Below, in pieces: positions 25,521-35,540 of a stretch of DNA of 64,000 bases. Source of the DNA: Bacteroidales bacterium UBA3844 (GTDB lineage Bacteria; Bacteroidota; Bacteroidia; Bacteroidales; Paludibacteraceae); contig DGHQ01000010.1 of the NCBI GenBank assembly GCA_002392915.1, positions 11,218-75,217 of the forward strand, given 5' to 3'. Each line of letters begins with the position of its first letter. Positions within the stretch are counted from its first letter, which is position 1. Position numbers and translations under genes: made by a program. The notes under the pieces were generated by a model, which was not told the origin of the DNA, did not search any database, and saw only the letters and a list, made by a program, of their open reading frames with translations.

Positions 25521-27644
25521 ATGGCAAAGTTTGACAATAACATGAAAAAACGCATCCTCAAAGGGATGATATTGCCTACTCTTTTGATAGTTGGCATGAT
25601 GTCTATGATCGTATTGAGAGCATGTGGACTGATGTTTGGACCGGAAGGTGAAGGCTGGAGAAATGTATTGAAGAAGGAGAGTGTCAGGGATAGCTCGATT
25701 GTCATGCCTCAGCGCGGAAATATATATTCGTGCGACGGAGTGCTTATCGCCAGTTCGGTGGAGAAACACAAATTGGTGATGGACTTCAAGTCGGAGGGGT
25801 TTGACAATGCTTTGTTCAATGCAAATATTGATTCTTTATGTATATGTGTGGCTAAATTGTACGGATATGTGCATACACCGGAATACTATAAGAGCAAAGC
25901 TATCGAAGCAAAAAAAAATAAGAAAAGAGCTTTCGTATTTGAGCCTAAGTTTGTGTCGCACAGCGATTATAAACGTGCACTAAAGTTTCCATTCTGGAGA
26001 GAAGGCAGAAAGAAAACAGGTTTTTATGTAGAGACTCAGATTGAGCGCAAGAAGACGTTTGGTAACCTTGCCGCGCGTACGATTGGAGGTTTTGATCCTG
26101 AGTCTGATAAAGGTAAAAACGGTCTTGAAAGAAAGTTTGATAAAGAGCTTAGGGGTGAGGCTGGACTCGCAAGAATGGAGTTTCATGGAAAAGGAAGACC
26201 TATTTGGGTGAACGATATTGACCCGCTTGATGGCGCGGATGTCTATACAACTCTTGATATGCGTATGCAGGATGTCGTTACGTCTGCTCTCGCTGATGTG
26301 ATGCAGACAGCTTATGCGGATAGCGGATGTGCGATGCTAATGGATGTCCATACGGGTGAAATCAAGGCTATCTCAAACCTTACTCGACTTGGGTCTTCGT
26401 TTGTGGATCAGAAAAACTACGCTGTCGGTATGAATTCCGAACCGGGCTCAGTGTTTAAACTGGCTTCTGTGATAACTCTACTTGAAGTTGCGAAAATTGA
26501 TACTTCATACCAGATCGAGACAGGTGACGGATTCTGGAGAGAGAAGGGTATGCACGACCATAATTATAGAGAGGATGGTACCGGTGGATTCGGAACAATC
26601 TCGTTGGCTCATGCTTTCCACGTCTCTTCTAATATTGGAATAGCAAAGCCGGTTCACGAATATTTCTCTAAATCAAGAGAGAAATTTGTCGAGAAAATTT
26701 ATTCGATGAAACTTGCTGACCGTATGGATCTTGATATTCCGAACGATGTTCGACCAAGAATCCGTAAGCCAGATGATCCGGAAGTAAGAAACGACGGTAA
26801 TTATTTGACCTCTTTGTCGATTGGATATAGCTTGCAGATTCCTCCAATCTATACGCTGGCATTCTATAATGCAATCGCCAACGACGGAAAGATGATCAAA
26901 CCGTATTTCGCAAAATCCGTCAAACGAGACGGCAAAACTTTGGAGTCGTTCTCCACTGAGGTGATTTGTCCGAAAGTATGTTCCAATAAGACTCTTGGTA
27001 AGGTTAGGGAGATGCTTAAAGGTGTGATTGAGCAGGGTACAGGAAAAAGAGCAAAGTCTGATATCCTTGAATTAGCAGGCAAGTCGGGTACGGCGCGTAT
27101 GCACTACAACAATCCAAGTGGAGTGCCTCGTGACTATCAGATGTCTTTTGTGGGATACTTCCCTGCCGACAAACCACGCTACACTTGCATGGTGGTGTAT
27201 TGGCAAAAGGCTGAGCATTATAATAATGTCACGTCGAAGGCATTCCGCACGATAGCAGAAAGAATCTATGCTATGACTCCTGTCAGCTGTGAGACGGCAT
27301 TGTGCGACAATGGAAGATTCGCTCCTGAGATTAAAGGAGGCTATAAGAGTGATGTTGAATATTTGTTGAAGGAGTTGAATATCAGATATACAAAAAACGA
27401 GATAGACGATGATGATTTGGTATGCACAACCACAAAAGACAGTGTGGTGAGCATGGCTCAGATGAAGGTCGGTAAATACACTGTGCCAAAGGTTATCGGA
27501 CTCGGAGCAAAAGATGCTCTCTATCTGTTGGAGAATAAAGGTTTGAAGGTGACGATGCATGGACGTGGCACTGTGGTGCAGCAGTCTATTCCTCCAGGCG
27601 AAACAGCGTCTCCAGGCAAACTGATAACAATTATGCTAAAATAG
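25521..27644 (+). CDS. ftsI: Peptidoglycan D,D-transpeptidase FtsI (PBP3-like) with PASTA domain
   Basis: A 707-residue class B penicillin-binding protein that crosslinks septal peptidoglycan. N-terminal membrane anchor (about 8-35), dimerisation domain (RGNIYSCDGVLIASS), then the transpeptidase with SVFK (SxxK nucleophile, in SEPGSVFKL), SSN (in VSSNIGIAK) and KSGT. The C-terminus has a PASTA domain (YTVPKVIGLGAKDALYLLENKGLKV). Start taken at ATG 25521 (MAKFDNNMKKR); the TTG two codons upstream overlaps the ftsL end. It is translationally close to ftsL and followed 7 nt later by murE. Confidence 0.95.
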   Translation: MAKFDNNMKKRILKGMILPTLLIVGMMSMIVLRACGLMFGPEGEGWRNVLKKESVRDSSIVMPQRGNIYSCDGVLIASSVEKHKLVMDFKSEGFDNALFNANIDSLCICVAKLYGYVHTPEYYKSKAIEAKKNKKRAFVFEPKFVSHSDYKRALKFPFWREGRKKTGFYVETQIERKKTFGNLAARTIGGFDPESDKGKNGLERKFDKELRGEAGLARMEFHGKGRPIWVNDIDPLDGADVYTTLDMRMQDVVTSALADVMQTAYADSGCAMLMDVHTGEIKAISNLTRLGSSFVDQKNYAVGMNSEPGSVFKLASVITLLEVAKIDTSYQIETGDGFWREKGMHDHNYREDGTGGFGTISLAHAFHVSSNIGIAKPVHEYFSKSREKFVEKIYSMKLADRMDLDIPNDVRPRIRKPDDPEVRNDGNYLTSLSIGYSLQIPPIYTLAFYNAIANDGKMIKPYFAKSVKRDGKTLESFSTEVICPKVCSNKTLGKVREMLKGVIEQGTGKRAKSDILELAGKSGTARMHYNNPSGVPRDYQMSFVGYFPADKPRYTCMVVYWQKAEHYNNVTSKAFRTIAERIYAMTPVSCETALCDNGRFAPEIKGGYKSDVEYLLKELNIRYTKNEIDDDDLVCTTTKDSVVSMAQMKVGKYTVPKVIGLGAKDALYLLENKGLKVTMHGRGTVVQQSIPPGETASPGKLITIMLK

Positions 27645-27651
27645 TTGGCTT

Positions 27652-29103
27652 ATGAAGTTAAACGATTTGATAAAAAGTGTCGACTGCGAAAAGGTTGTCG
27701 GCAATACAGATAAGGAGATTTCTGCAATCTGTCAGGATTCTCGCCAAGTGGCTGCGGACGCTTTGTTCGTTGCTGTGTGTGGCTATTCGATTGACGGACA
27801 TGAATATATACAGTCTGCGATTGAAAAAGGGGCTACGGCAATTGTCCTCCAAAAAATGCCCGACAACTTAAAAGATGGAGTGGCTTATATCAAAGTGAAG
27901 GATTCCGCTGAGGCTCTTGGCCGTTTGGCTTCTGCTTGGTATGGAAATCCATCGTCGAAATTGAAGCTTGTCGGTGTGACCGGCACTAATGGCAAAACAA
28001 CTATTGCCACTGTGCTATACAAGATGCACAAAGAGTTCGGACATAAGGTAGGTTTGCTTTCCACCGTCTGCAATTATGTGGATGAGAGAGCAGTGCCAGC
28101 AACGCATACGACTCCTGATCCAATCTCGCTCAACAAGCTTCTTTCAGAGATGGTCGACGCGGGATGTACATATGCTTTCATGGAGGTCAGCTCACATGCA
28201 GCCGACCAAAAACGAATCGGTGGCTTGAAATTCGTGGGCGGTATTTTCACGAATATCACACGCGACCATTTGGATTACCATAAGACTTTCGACAACTATA
28301 TCAAGGCAAAGAAGTCTTTCTTCGATTCTCTTCCTGCCGACGCTTTTGCTCTTACAAATGCCGACGATCGCAATGGAAGTGTGATGATTCAGAACAGCAA
28401 GGCTTTGAAAAAAACATATTCGATTCGTTCGATGGCGGATTTCAGGGCGAAGGTTGTGGAGGACAGTTTCTTCGGAATGCTTCTTAATATCGACGGCAGG
28501 GAAGTCTCAACTCAGTTTGTCGGCCGATTCAACGCATCCAATTTGCTCGCTGTATATTCAGCTTGCGTGTTGCTGGGCAACACTCCTGAGGATACGTTGG
28601 TGGCGTTGAGCAAGATGACCCCAGTCAACGGAAGATTCGAGACTATCCGTGGTGTGCAGAGCGGTGTGTGCGCGATCGTTGATTACGCCCATACTCCAGA
28701 TGCCCTGGAAAATGTGATTGCCACAATCAATGAGGTCAAAAGTGTGAACGCTGATTTGATTACGGTTGTAGGTTGCGGTGGAAACCGTGATAAAGGTAAA
28801 CGCCCGATCATGGCAAAGTCGGCAGTCGCAAACAGTGATAAGGTTGTCATCACGTCGGACAATCCAAGAAACGAAGAGCCGATGGATATCATCAACGACA
28901 TGTTGGCTGGACTCACTGACGAGGAGCAGAGAAACGTGATTGTGAATGCCGACCGTGAACAAGCAATCAAGACAGCTTGCTCAATCGCAAAGAAGGGTGA
29001 TATCATCCTTGTGGCAGGAAAGGGTCATGAGGATTATCAGGATATCAAGGGAGTGAAGCACCACTTCGATGATCATGAGGTTATTAGAAAATATTTAATA
29101 TAG
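27652..29103 (+). CDS. murE: UDP-MurNAc-L-Ala-D-Glu: meso-diaminopimelate ligase
   Basis: A 483-residue Mur ligase that adds the third residue to the peptidoglycan stem peptide in the cytoplasm. The ATP-binding loop GTNGKTT (about 111-117) and the Mur signatures TTPDP and NITRDHLDYH are present. The substrate-selecting motif reads SDNPRNEEP; DNPR is the mark of enzymes using meso-diaminopimelate rather than lysine, so this organism should have DAP-type peptidoglycan. murF is not next to it. Confidence 0.96.
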   Translation: MKLNDLIKSVDCEKVVGNTDKEISAICQDSRQVAADALFVAVCGYSIDGHEYIQSAIEKGATAIVLQKMPDNLKDGVAYIKVKDSAEALGRLASAWYGNPSSKLKLVGVTGTNGKTTIATVLYKMHKEFGHKVGLLSTVCNYVDERAVPATHTTPDPISLNKLLSEMVDAGCTYAFMEVSSHAADQKRIGGLKFVGGIFTNITRDHLDYHKTFDNYIKAKKSFFDSLPADAFALTNADDRNGSVMIQNSKALKKTYSIRSMADFRAKVVEDSFFGMLLNIDGREVSTQFVGRFNASNLLAVYSACVLLGNTPEDTLVALSKMTPVNGRFETIRGVQSGVCAIVDYAHTPDALENVIATINEVKSVNADLITVVGCGGNRDKGKRPIMAKSAVANSDKVVITSDNPRNEEPMDIINDMLAGLTDEEQRNVIVNADREQAIKTACSIAKKGDIILVAGKGHEDYQDIKGVKHHFDDHEVIRKYLI

Positions 29104-29110
29104 AGAGATT

Positions 29111-30319
29111 ATGTTTTATTATTTGTTTGAAGGCATGACATTCCCTGGAGCCGGATTGTTCCATTATGTGACATTCCGTTCTGCGTTGGCGTTTGTCGGA
29201 GCATTGCTCTTTGTTATCATTTTTGGAAAAAAGATGATCGAATATCTGCAGTTGCGCCAGATAGGAGAAACAATCAGAGATTTGAATCTTGAAGGACAGA
29301 TGTCGAAGAAGGGCACGCCTACAATGGGAGGTGTGATTATCATAGGCGGTATAATCATTCCATGTCTGTTGTTCGGTAATCTTTCCAATATCTATATGCT
29401 TCTGATGCTTGCCATCACTCTATGGCTCGGATTCCTTGGAGGTATGGACGATTATATCAAGGTCTTCAAAAAGAATAAAGACGGAATGTCTCCACGCGTG
29501 AAGATCATTGGTCAGGTGGCAGCCGGACTCTTCCTCGGCTTGGTGCTGTATTGCAGCCCGGATGTTGTGATAAGAGAGAATTACGCTACAGTCAACAAAG
29601 AAAATGTTGAGGTGGTAAATTATAAGAAGGAGAATGTGAAGTCGACACAGACGACTATTCCATTTGTGAAAAACCATAATTTCGACTATGCGTCGATATT
29701 TGAGTTTGCTGGCGACTATGCGCAGCCTCTTGGATGGATTTTCTTCGTGTTGGTCACAATCTTCGTGATGACATTCATATCCAACGGAGCCAACCTTACT
29801 GATGGTTTGGATGGATTGTCCGTCGGCACGTCGATGATAATAGGAGTGGCGCTGGGTATTCTGGCGTACTTGTCCGCTCACGTGGAATTCGCAAGCTACC
29901 TTAACATCATGTATATACCGAAGTCGGAGGAACTTGTTGTCTACTTGTGCGCGTTTGTTGGAGCGACGCTTGGATTCCTGTGGTACAACTCATTCCCTGC
30001 GCAGGTGTTTATGGGAGATACCGGTAGTTTGATGCTTGGAGGTGTTATCGCAGCAGTGGCGATGATCATACGTAAAGAGCTGTTGATTCCGATTTTGTGT
30101 GGCGTGTTTATTGCGGAGAATCTGTCGGTGATGTTTCAGGTGTCGTATTTTAAGTATACCAAGAAAAAATACGGTGAAGGACGACGCATATTCTTGATGT
30201 CGCCATTACACCATCATTTCCAGAAGAAAGGTATGCCGGAACCAAAGATTGTGGCAAGATTTTGGATTGTAGGTTTGCTTTTGGCAGTAATTACAGTTTT
30301 GACTTTAAAGGTTAGATAA
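29111..30319 (+). CDS. mraY: Phospho-N-acetylmuramoyl-pentapeptide-transferase
   Basis: A 402-residue polytopic inner-membrane enzyme that moves phospho-MurNAc-pentapeptide from UDP to undecaprenyl phosphate, making lipid I. Conserved pieces: KKGTPTMGG, the LTDGLDGLSVG motif, the magnesium-binding GDTGSLMLGG and the HHHFQKKG histidine cluster. An insertion of about 50 residues (around 155-205, charged, VNKENVEVVNYKKEN) between transmembrane helices is typical of Bacteroidota MraY. It overlaps murD by one base (TAATG). Confidence 0.96.
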   Translation: MFYYLFEGMTFPGAGLFHYVTFRSALAFVGALLFVIIFGKKMIEYLQLRQIGETIRDLNLEGQMSKKGTPTMGGVIIIGGIIIPCLLFGNLSNIYMLLMLAITLWLGFLGGMDDYIKVFKKNKDGMSPRVKIIGQVAAGLFLGLVLYCSPDVVIRENYATVNKENVEVVNYKKENVKSTQTTIPFVKNHNFDYASIFEFAGDYAQPLGWIFFVLVTIFVMTFISNGANLTDGLDGLSVGTSMIIGVALGILAYLSAHVEFASYLNIMYIPKSEELVVYLCAFVGATLGFLWYNSFPAQVFMGDTGSLMLGGVIAAVAMIIRKELLIPILCGVFIAENLSVMFQVSYFKYTKKKYGEGRRIFLMSPLHHHFQKKGMPEPKIVARFWIVGLLLAVITVLTLKVR

Positions 30320-31653
30320 TGAAAAGAATAGTTGTTTTAGGAGCAGGAGAAAGTGGTGTAGGTTCGGCAATCTTGGCCCAGAAACAGGGTTTTGATGTGT
30401 TTGTGTCGGACATGTCGCCAATTAAAGAAAAATATGTGGCTGAACTCAACCAGTATAATATCGCTTGGGAGCAGGGACAGCATACAGAGGAGTTGATTTT
30501 GAATGCAGACGAGGTGATCAAAAGCCCAGGCATTCCAGAGAAAGCTCCCATCATAAAGAAATTGAGAGATAAAGGCATCAACATAATCTCTGAAATCGAA
30601 TTTGCCGGACGCTACTCAAAATCGAAGATGATCTGTATCACAGGTAGCAATGGAAAGACAACAACCACAACACTTGTGCACTACATTTTCAAGGAGGCAG
30701 GACTTGACGCCTCGCTTGCAGGAAACATCGGTTTCAGCTTGGCACGTCAGGTGGCAATAGATCCTCACGACTACTACATTATCGAGCTAAGTAGTTTCCA
30801 GTTGGACGGAATGTATGATTTCAAGGCAGATATAGCTATCCTGCTCAACATCACTCCTGATCACTTGGACAGATACGATTATAAGTTCCAGAACTACGTG
30901 GATTCCAAGATGCGTATTATCCAGAACATGACAGAGAACGATACATTCATCTATTGGAATGAGGATCCTGTTGTGACGAAGGAACTTCCAAAATATGATA
31001 TTAAGGCAAAGATGATGCCGTTTTCAATACAGACAATTGAGAATATGGCAGCCTACTTGGAGAATGAAAAATTAGTAATCAACTTAAAAAATAATTATAT
31101 AGATATGGATATTAATAAACTTGCATTGAAGGGACAGCACAACATCTACAATTCAATGGCGGCTGGTATCGCAGCAGGAGTTGAAGGCATCAAGAAGGAC
31201 ACTATCCGTAAGGCATTCAGTGACTTCAGCGGAGTGGAGCACCGTCTAGAGCCAGTGGCAAAGGTGAGAAGTGTGTTGTTTATCAACGATTCAAAGGCTA
31301 CTAATGTCAATTCATGCTGGTATGCATTGCAGTGTATGCAGACACCTGTCGTTTTGATTCTTGGTGGTAAGGACAAAGGTAACGATTACACAGAGATAGA
31401 GGACTTGGTAAAAGAGAAGGTTAAGGCTATCGTATGTCTTGGCGTTGACAACACTAAGCTTCATCAATTCTTCGATGGAAAGGTTGAGAATATCGCAGAC
31501 GCAAGCTCTATGGAAGAGGCAGTCAACAAGTGTTTCGCATTTGCCGACAAGGGCGACACAGTGTTGCTATCTCCATGTTGTGCAAGTTTCGACTTGTTCA
31601 AGAGTTACGAGGATAGAGGACAGCAATTCAAGGAGTGTGTAAAACGTCTATAA
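30319..31653 (+). CDS. murD: UDP-MurNAc-L-Ala: D-glutamate ligase
   Basis: A 444-residue Mur ligase that adds D-glutamate to UDP-MurNAc-L-alanine. N-terminal UDP-binding fold (VVLGAGESGVGSA), ATP loop TGSNGKTTTT (about 111-120), the central NITPDHLDRY motif and FINDSKATN in the C-terminal part are present. The start overlaps the mraY stop; the stop is one base from the ftsW start. Confidence 0.96.
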   Translation: MKRIVVLGAGESGVGSAILAQKQGFDVFVSDMSPIKEKYVAELNQYNIAWEQGQHTEELILNADEVIKSPGIPEKAPIIKKLRDKGINIISEIEFAGRYSKSKMICITGSNGKTTTTTLVHYIFKEAGLDASLAGNIGFSLARQVAIDPHDYYIIELSSFQLDGMYDFKADIAILLNITPDHLDRYDYKFQNYVDSKMRIIQNMTENDTFIYWNEDPVVTKELPKYDIKAKMMPFSIQTIENMAAYLENEKLVINLKNNYIDMDINKLALKGQHNIYNSMAAGIAAGVEGIKKDTIRKAFSDFSGVEHRLEPVAKVRSVLFINDSKATNVNSCWYALQCMQTPVVLILGGKDKGNDYTEIEDLVKEKVKAIVCLGVDNTKLHQFFDGKVENIADASSMEEAVNKCFAFADKGDTVLLSPCCASFDLFKSYEDRGQQFKECVKRL

Positions 31654-31654
31654 T

Positions 31655-32896
31655 ATGGGAGATCGCAACGCTTTTTTCAAAAAGCTGTTTCTTGGCGACC
31701 TCTACATATGGATGGTGATAGCGTCGTTGCTTGCGATTTCGCTTATAGAAGTATATAGCTCCATCCAAGCAATGTCTACCGTCAGAAATGGCGATTATAA
31801 TGGACAGTTCTACAGACATATCGTCATGGAATTGGCAGGTCTTGCGATCATCTTGACTGTTGTGCAGATAGGTGTCAAGCGATTGCTCTCTTCTAAGTTG
31901 ACAGGATTTCTTGTCTTTATTGCTATTGTATCGTGGGTGATGCTTCTGCTGACTCCTAAATTTGGCGATTTGGTCAATGGGGCAAGACGAACGATGTTTG
32001 GCATACAGTGGGCGGAGATAGTCAAAGTATTCTATGTCATTTTCCTTGCTTTTTGGATAGGACAATATTCCACAGAAAAAGGGTTGTCTCCGACAAAGAA
32101 AGGATGGGCGATATTGTGTGCACTCTATTTCTTATGGGTAGTGCCTATTGGTCTGGAAAACATGTCGGGAATGATACTTCTGACTGTTGTGACATTCTGT
32201 TTGCTACTTGCAGGAGGAATAAGACTAAAACCTTTTTTATGGATTGTCGGAATGTTCATGGCTATGGGATTGGTTATCGGAACCATCGGTACGGTGTTCA
32301 CATCAGAGCAGTTGAAAGGAACTCCATTACACCGTGTGCCTACTTGGGTATCACGTGTAGAAGGTTCGATTTTGGGAGATAAGTCAGAAGAGGATCCTAA
32401 ACTAAAGTATGTTGTGACAGACGACAATTATCAGGTGTCTCATGCTAAAATGGCGGTTGCCAACAGTAATGGTATTGGAAAAGGTGTCGCCAGTGGTAGA
32501 GAGAGATTCCGTCTTCCTCAGGCTTTTTCGGATTATATTTTTTCGATAATTCTTGAAGAGTTGGGGTTATTTGTTGGTTTATTAGTTATATTTTCATATC
32601 TTTGTGTTTTGTGGCGGGCAATTGTTATTGCATATAAATCAGGAAGTATGGTATATGCGATGCTTACACTTGCTTGTGCATTGTTGATAGTCTTTCAGGC
32701 TGTGATAAACATGTCGGTTGGAGTGGCACTAGGAGACTTTGTTACTGGTCAGCCGTTGCCTTTTGTCAGCAAGGGAGGTACATCGATTTGGATGACAGGA
32801 GTCTTGTTTGGAATAATCCTTTCGGTAAGTGTCCATGCGAAGACGTTGCAAAACAAAAAGAAAGAGACACAACTTGTTGTAGAGGAGTCTGAATAA
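31655..32896 (+). CDS. ftsW: Septal peptidoglycan polymerase FtsW
   Basis: A 413-residue SEDS-family protein with about ten transmembrane helices. It polymerises lipid II at the division site together with FtsI. The SEDS signature is in the C-terminal part (INMSVGVALGDFVTGQPLPFVSKGG, where the family reads ...PFISYGG). GKGVASGRERF and the LPQAFSDYIFSIILEELG segment (family: LPexhtDFIFAvigEElG) are also present. Note Lys for the usual Tyr in SKGG. The interval of 146 nt to murG has no feature that I can support. Confidence 0.94.
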   Translation: MGDRNAFFKKLFLGDLYIWMVIASLLAISLIEVYSSIQAMSTVRNGDYNGQFYRHIVMELAGLAIILTVVQIGVKRLLSSKLTGFLVFIAIVSWVMLLLTPKFGDLVNGARRTMFGIQWAEIVKVFYVIFLAFWIGQYSTEKGLSPTKKGWAILCALYFLWVVPIGLENMSGMILLTVVTFCLLLAGGIRLKPFLWIVGMFMAMGLVIGTIGTVFTSEQLKGTPLHRVPTWVSRVEGSILGDKSEEDPKLKYVVTDDNYQVSHAKMAVANSNGIGKGVASGRERFRLPQAFSDYIFSIILEELGLFVGLLVIFSYLCVLWRAIVIAYKSGSMVYAMLTLACALLIVFQAVINMSVGVALGDFVTGQPLPFVSKGGTSIWMTGVLFGIILSVSVHAKTLQNKKKETQLVVEESE

Positions 32897-33042
32897 GACA
32901 GATGCGACGTTAGATTTTCTGCTTTGGATTTTGTAGTATTGTGTGTAAAGAATACCATGCAGATTATCGAGTATAGAGTGTGTAGTTGAAACAGACAAGC
33001 AATTCCGGCTTGGAAGGACAAAAGAACTTTATTTTAGACAAC

Positions 33043-34155
33043 ATGGCGGCAAACAAAAGATTCATCATCAGTGGTGGAGGTACGGGTGGTCACATATTCC
33101 CAGCTATTTCTATTGCTAATGCGTTAAAGAAACGTTTCCCAGACGGAGAGTTCCTTTTTGTGGGGGCAGAAGGTCGTATGGAGATGGAACGTGTGCCTAA
33201 AGCAGGCTATAAGATTATTGGATTGCAGGTGAACGGATTGGTGAGAAGCATGTCACCGTCTGGAATCTTGAAAAATATTAAGGTCGTCTATCGTTTTGTG
33301 AAAAGCTATTTCAAGGCGAAATCAATTGTTAAGGAGTTCAAACCAGATGCTGTGGTCGGTGTGGGCGGTTATGCTAGTTGCCCGACACTATATGCCGCAA
33401 ACAAACTCGGTGTCCCTACTTTCTTGCAGGAGCAGAATTCTTATGCTGGTGTGGCAAACAAATTCTTGTCGAAAGGTGTGAAGAAAATCTGCGTCGCATA
33501 CGACGGAATGGAGAGATTCTTCCCTGCTGAAAAACTGGTGATGACTGGTAATCCTGTCCGCCAGGATTTCTTGAATGTGCAGAAGGGAGCTCAGGAGGCA
33601 TATGATTTCTTCGGACTTGATTCATCAAAGAAAACAATTCTTGTGATTGGCGGTAGCCTTGGAGCCCGCACAGTCAACAATAGTATCATAGCTGGCCTTG
33701 ACGCTATCAAACAGAGTGGTGTGCAGGTGATTTGGCAGACTGGTAAGTTCTACTTCGAAGATGCCAAGAAGAAGGCTGAGGAAAGCAATAATCCTAACTT
33801 GGTCTGCACAGACTTTGTGTCGCGTATGGATTATGCGTACGCTGTGGCTGACCTTGTGGTGTCGAGAGCAGGTGCAAGTTCAATATCTGAGCTTTGTCTG
33901 TTGGGCAAACCATCAATATTGGTTCCTTCTCCAAATGTGGCGGAAGATCACCAGACTAAGAATGCGATGGCATTGTCTACAAAGAATGCCGCTGTGATGA
34001 TAAAGGATGTTGAGGCTGTTGAAAAATTAGTGCCAGAGGCGTTGAGATTGGTGGAGGATGAAGCGTCGCTCGCTTCTATTTCAGAGCATGCCTTGGCTTT
34101 GGCTCAGAAGGATTCGGCAGACCGAATTGCAAGCGTGATTTTAGGTGAGATTTAA
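33043..34155 (+). CDS. murG: UDP-GlcNAc transferase MurG
   Basis: A 370-residue GT28 enzyme at the inner face of the membrane that adds GlcNAc to lipid I to make lipid II. N-terminal acceptor motif SGGGTGGHIFPA, GGYASCPTLYAA and the C-terminal UDP-sugar site (SRAGASSISELCLLGKPSILVPSP ... DHQTKNA) are intact. Start set at ATG 33043 (MAANKRFIISGGG), because the extension back to TTG 32986 adds 19 residues without family likeness. Confidence 0.95.
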   Translation: MAANKRFIISGGGTGGHIFPAISIANALKKRFPDGEFLFVGAEGRMEMERVPKAGYKIIGLQVNGLVRSMSPSGILKNIKVVYRFVKSYFKAKSIVKEFKPDAVVGVGGYASCPTLYAANKLGVPTFLQEQNSYAGVANKFLSKGVKKICVAYDGMERFFPAEKLVMTGNPVRQDFLNVQKGAQEAYDFFGLDSSKKTILVIGGSLGARTVNNSIIAGLDAIKQSGVQVIWQTGKFYFEDAKKKAEESNNPNLVCTDFVSRMDYAYAVADLVVSRAGASSISELCLLGKPSILVPSPNVAEDHQTKNAMALSTKNAAVMIKDVEAVEKLVPEALRLVEDEASLASISEHALALAQKDSADRIASVILGEI

Positions 34156-34166
34156 ATTTTGGAAAA

Positions 34167-35540
34167 ATGCTGGATAAAATTAAAAATATCTACTTCTTAG
34201 GAATCGGTGGTATCGGAATGAGTGCCATTGCCCGTTATTTCAATGCAAAGGGATATTCTGTGGCTGGATACGACAAAACAGAGACAGAACTTGCCGACAA
34301 ACTTCGCAGCGAGGGCATACAGGTGCATTTTGAGGATAACACAGTGTTTATACCTGAGGATTTCAAGAATCCGAACTATACCTTGGTTGTGTATACTCCG
34401 GCAATTCCAGACGATCTTACTGAGTATCTGTTCTTCAAAAAGAACAATTTCACTATCATGAAACGTTCGCAGATACTTGGTGCGATAACAAAAAGCCAAG
34501 AGGCAATATGTATTGCTGGAACTCATGGCAAGACGACTACAACAACTATGATTGCCCATACTCTTCACAATTCATTCTTAGACTGTAATGCGTTCTTGGG
34601 TGGATTATCGAAGAATTTTGAAAGCAATCTGCACCTTTCTAACAAGAGTAATTTAGTAGTCGTTGAGGCAGACGAGTTCGACCGCTCTTTCTTGACTCTT
34701 GCCCCACAAATTGCTGTGGTGACAGCTACTGATGCCGATCATCTTGACATCTATGGCACATACGAGGAGTATTTGAAGAGCTTTGAGCAGTTTGTGGCTC
34801 TTATCAAACCGGGTGGAGCATTGGTCATGAAATATGGACTTCCAATCAATCCGGATGTGCAGGAAGGTGTGAAAATCTACACTTATTCTGTGGATAAGGG
34901 TGATTTCCATGCTGAAAATATAAAGATAGAAAATGGAAAAATCACATTCGATGTGGTTTATCCGTTGGGCGTATTGAAGGGTGTCGACTTGGGTGTGCCA
35001 GTCTACATCAATATAGAGAATGCAATCGCTACATGTGCGGTGTCGTTGATGAAGGGACTGTCTCATGAAGAAATCAGAAAGGCGATAGCAAGTTTCCAGG
35101 GAGTGTCACGACGTTTTGATTTCCACATCAAGCAGGATAATCTGGTGTTGGTTGACGACTATGCACACCATCCAAATGAGGTGAAGGCAAGCATAGAGTC
35201 GCTACGTCGACTATATTCAGATAAGAAGTTGACGGGAGTGTTCCAGCCACATTTGTATACTCGTACACGTGATTTTGCGGATGAGTTTGCAGCAAGTTTG
35301 TCTCTTCTTGACGAGGTGTTGCTATTGGATATTTATCCGGCACGTGAAGAGCCAATTGAGGGTGTGACAAGTCAGATCATCTTGGATAAGGTGACGGCGA
35401 AAGAGAAACGTTTGGTCTCAAAGGATGAGCTGCTCGACTATGTCCGCACACATCCAATAGAGGTGTTGGCTACAATTGGCGCTGGTGATATAAATCTTAT
35501 GCTACCGCAAATTAAGAATATTTTGTTGTCGAAGGTATGA
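34167..35540 (+). CDS. murC: UDP-N-acetylmuramate: L-alanine ligase
   Basis: A 457-residue Mur ligase that adds the first residue (L-alanine) to UDP-MurNAc. N-terminal GIGGIGMSAIAR nucleotide fold, ATP loop GTHGKTTTTT (about 117-126), the EADEFDRSFL and VTATDADHLDIY motifs and DDYAHHPNEV in the C-terminal half identify MurC. It overlaps ftsQ by 4 nt (ATGA). Confidence 0.96.
   Translation: MLDKIKNIYFLGIGGIGMSAIARYFNAKGYSVAGYDKTETELADKLRSEGIQVHFEDNTVFIPEDFKNPNYTLVVYTPAIPDDLTEYLFFKKNNFTIMKRSQILGAITKSQEAICIAGTHGKTTTTTMIAHTLHNSFLDCNAFLGGLSKNFESNLHLSNKSNLVVVEADEFDRSFLTLAPQIAVVTATDADHLDIYGTYEEYLKSFEQFVALIKPGGALVMKYGLPINPDVQEGVKIYTYSVDKGDFHAENIKIENGKITFDVVYPLGVLKGVDLGVPVYINIENAIATCAVSLMKGLSHEEIRKAIASFQGVSRRFDFHIKQDNLVLVDDYAHHPNEVKASIESLRRLYSDKKLTGVFQPHLYTRTRDFADEFAASLSLLDEVLLLDIYPAREEPIEGVTSQIILDKVTAKEKRLVSKDELLDYVRTHPIEVLATIGAGDINLMLPQIKNILLSKV

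Noticed and set aside
32986..33042. N-terminal extension of MurG from TTG
   Set aside because: Residues unlike any MurG N-terminus; ATG 33043 directly precedes the conserved SGGGTGG motif.
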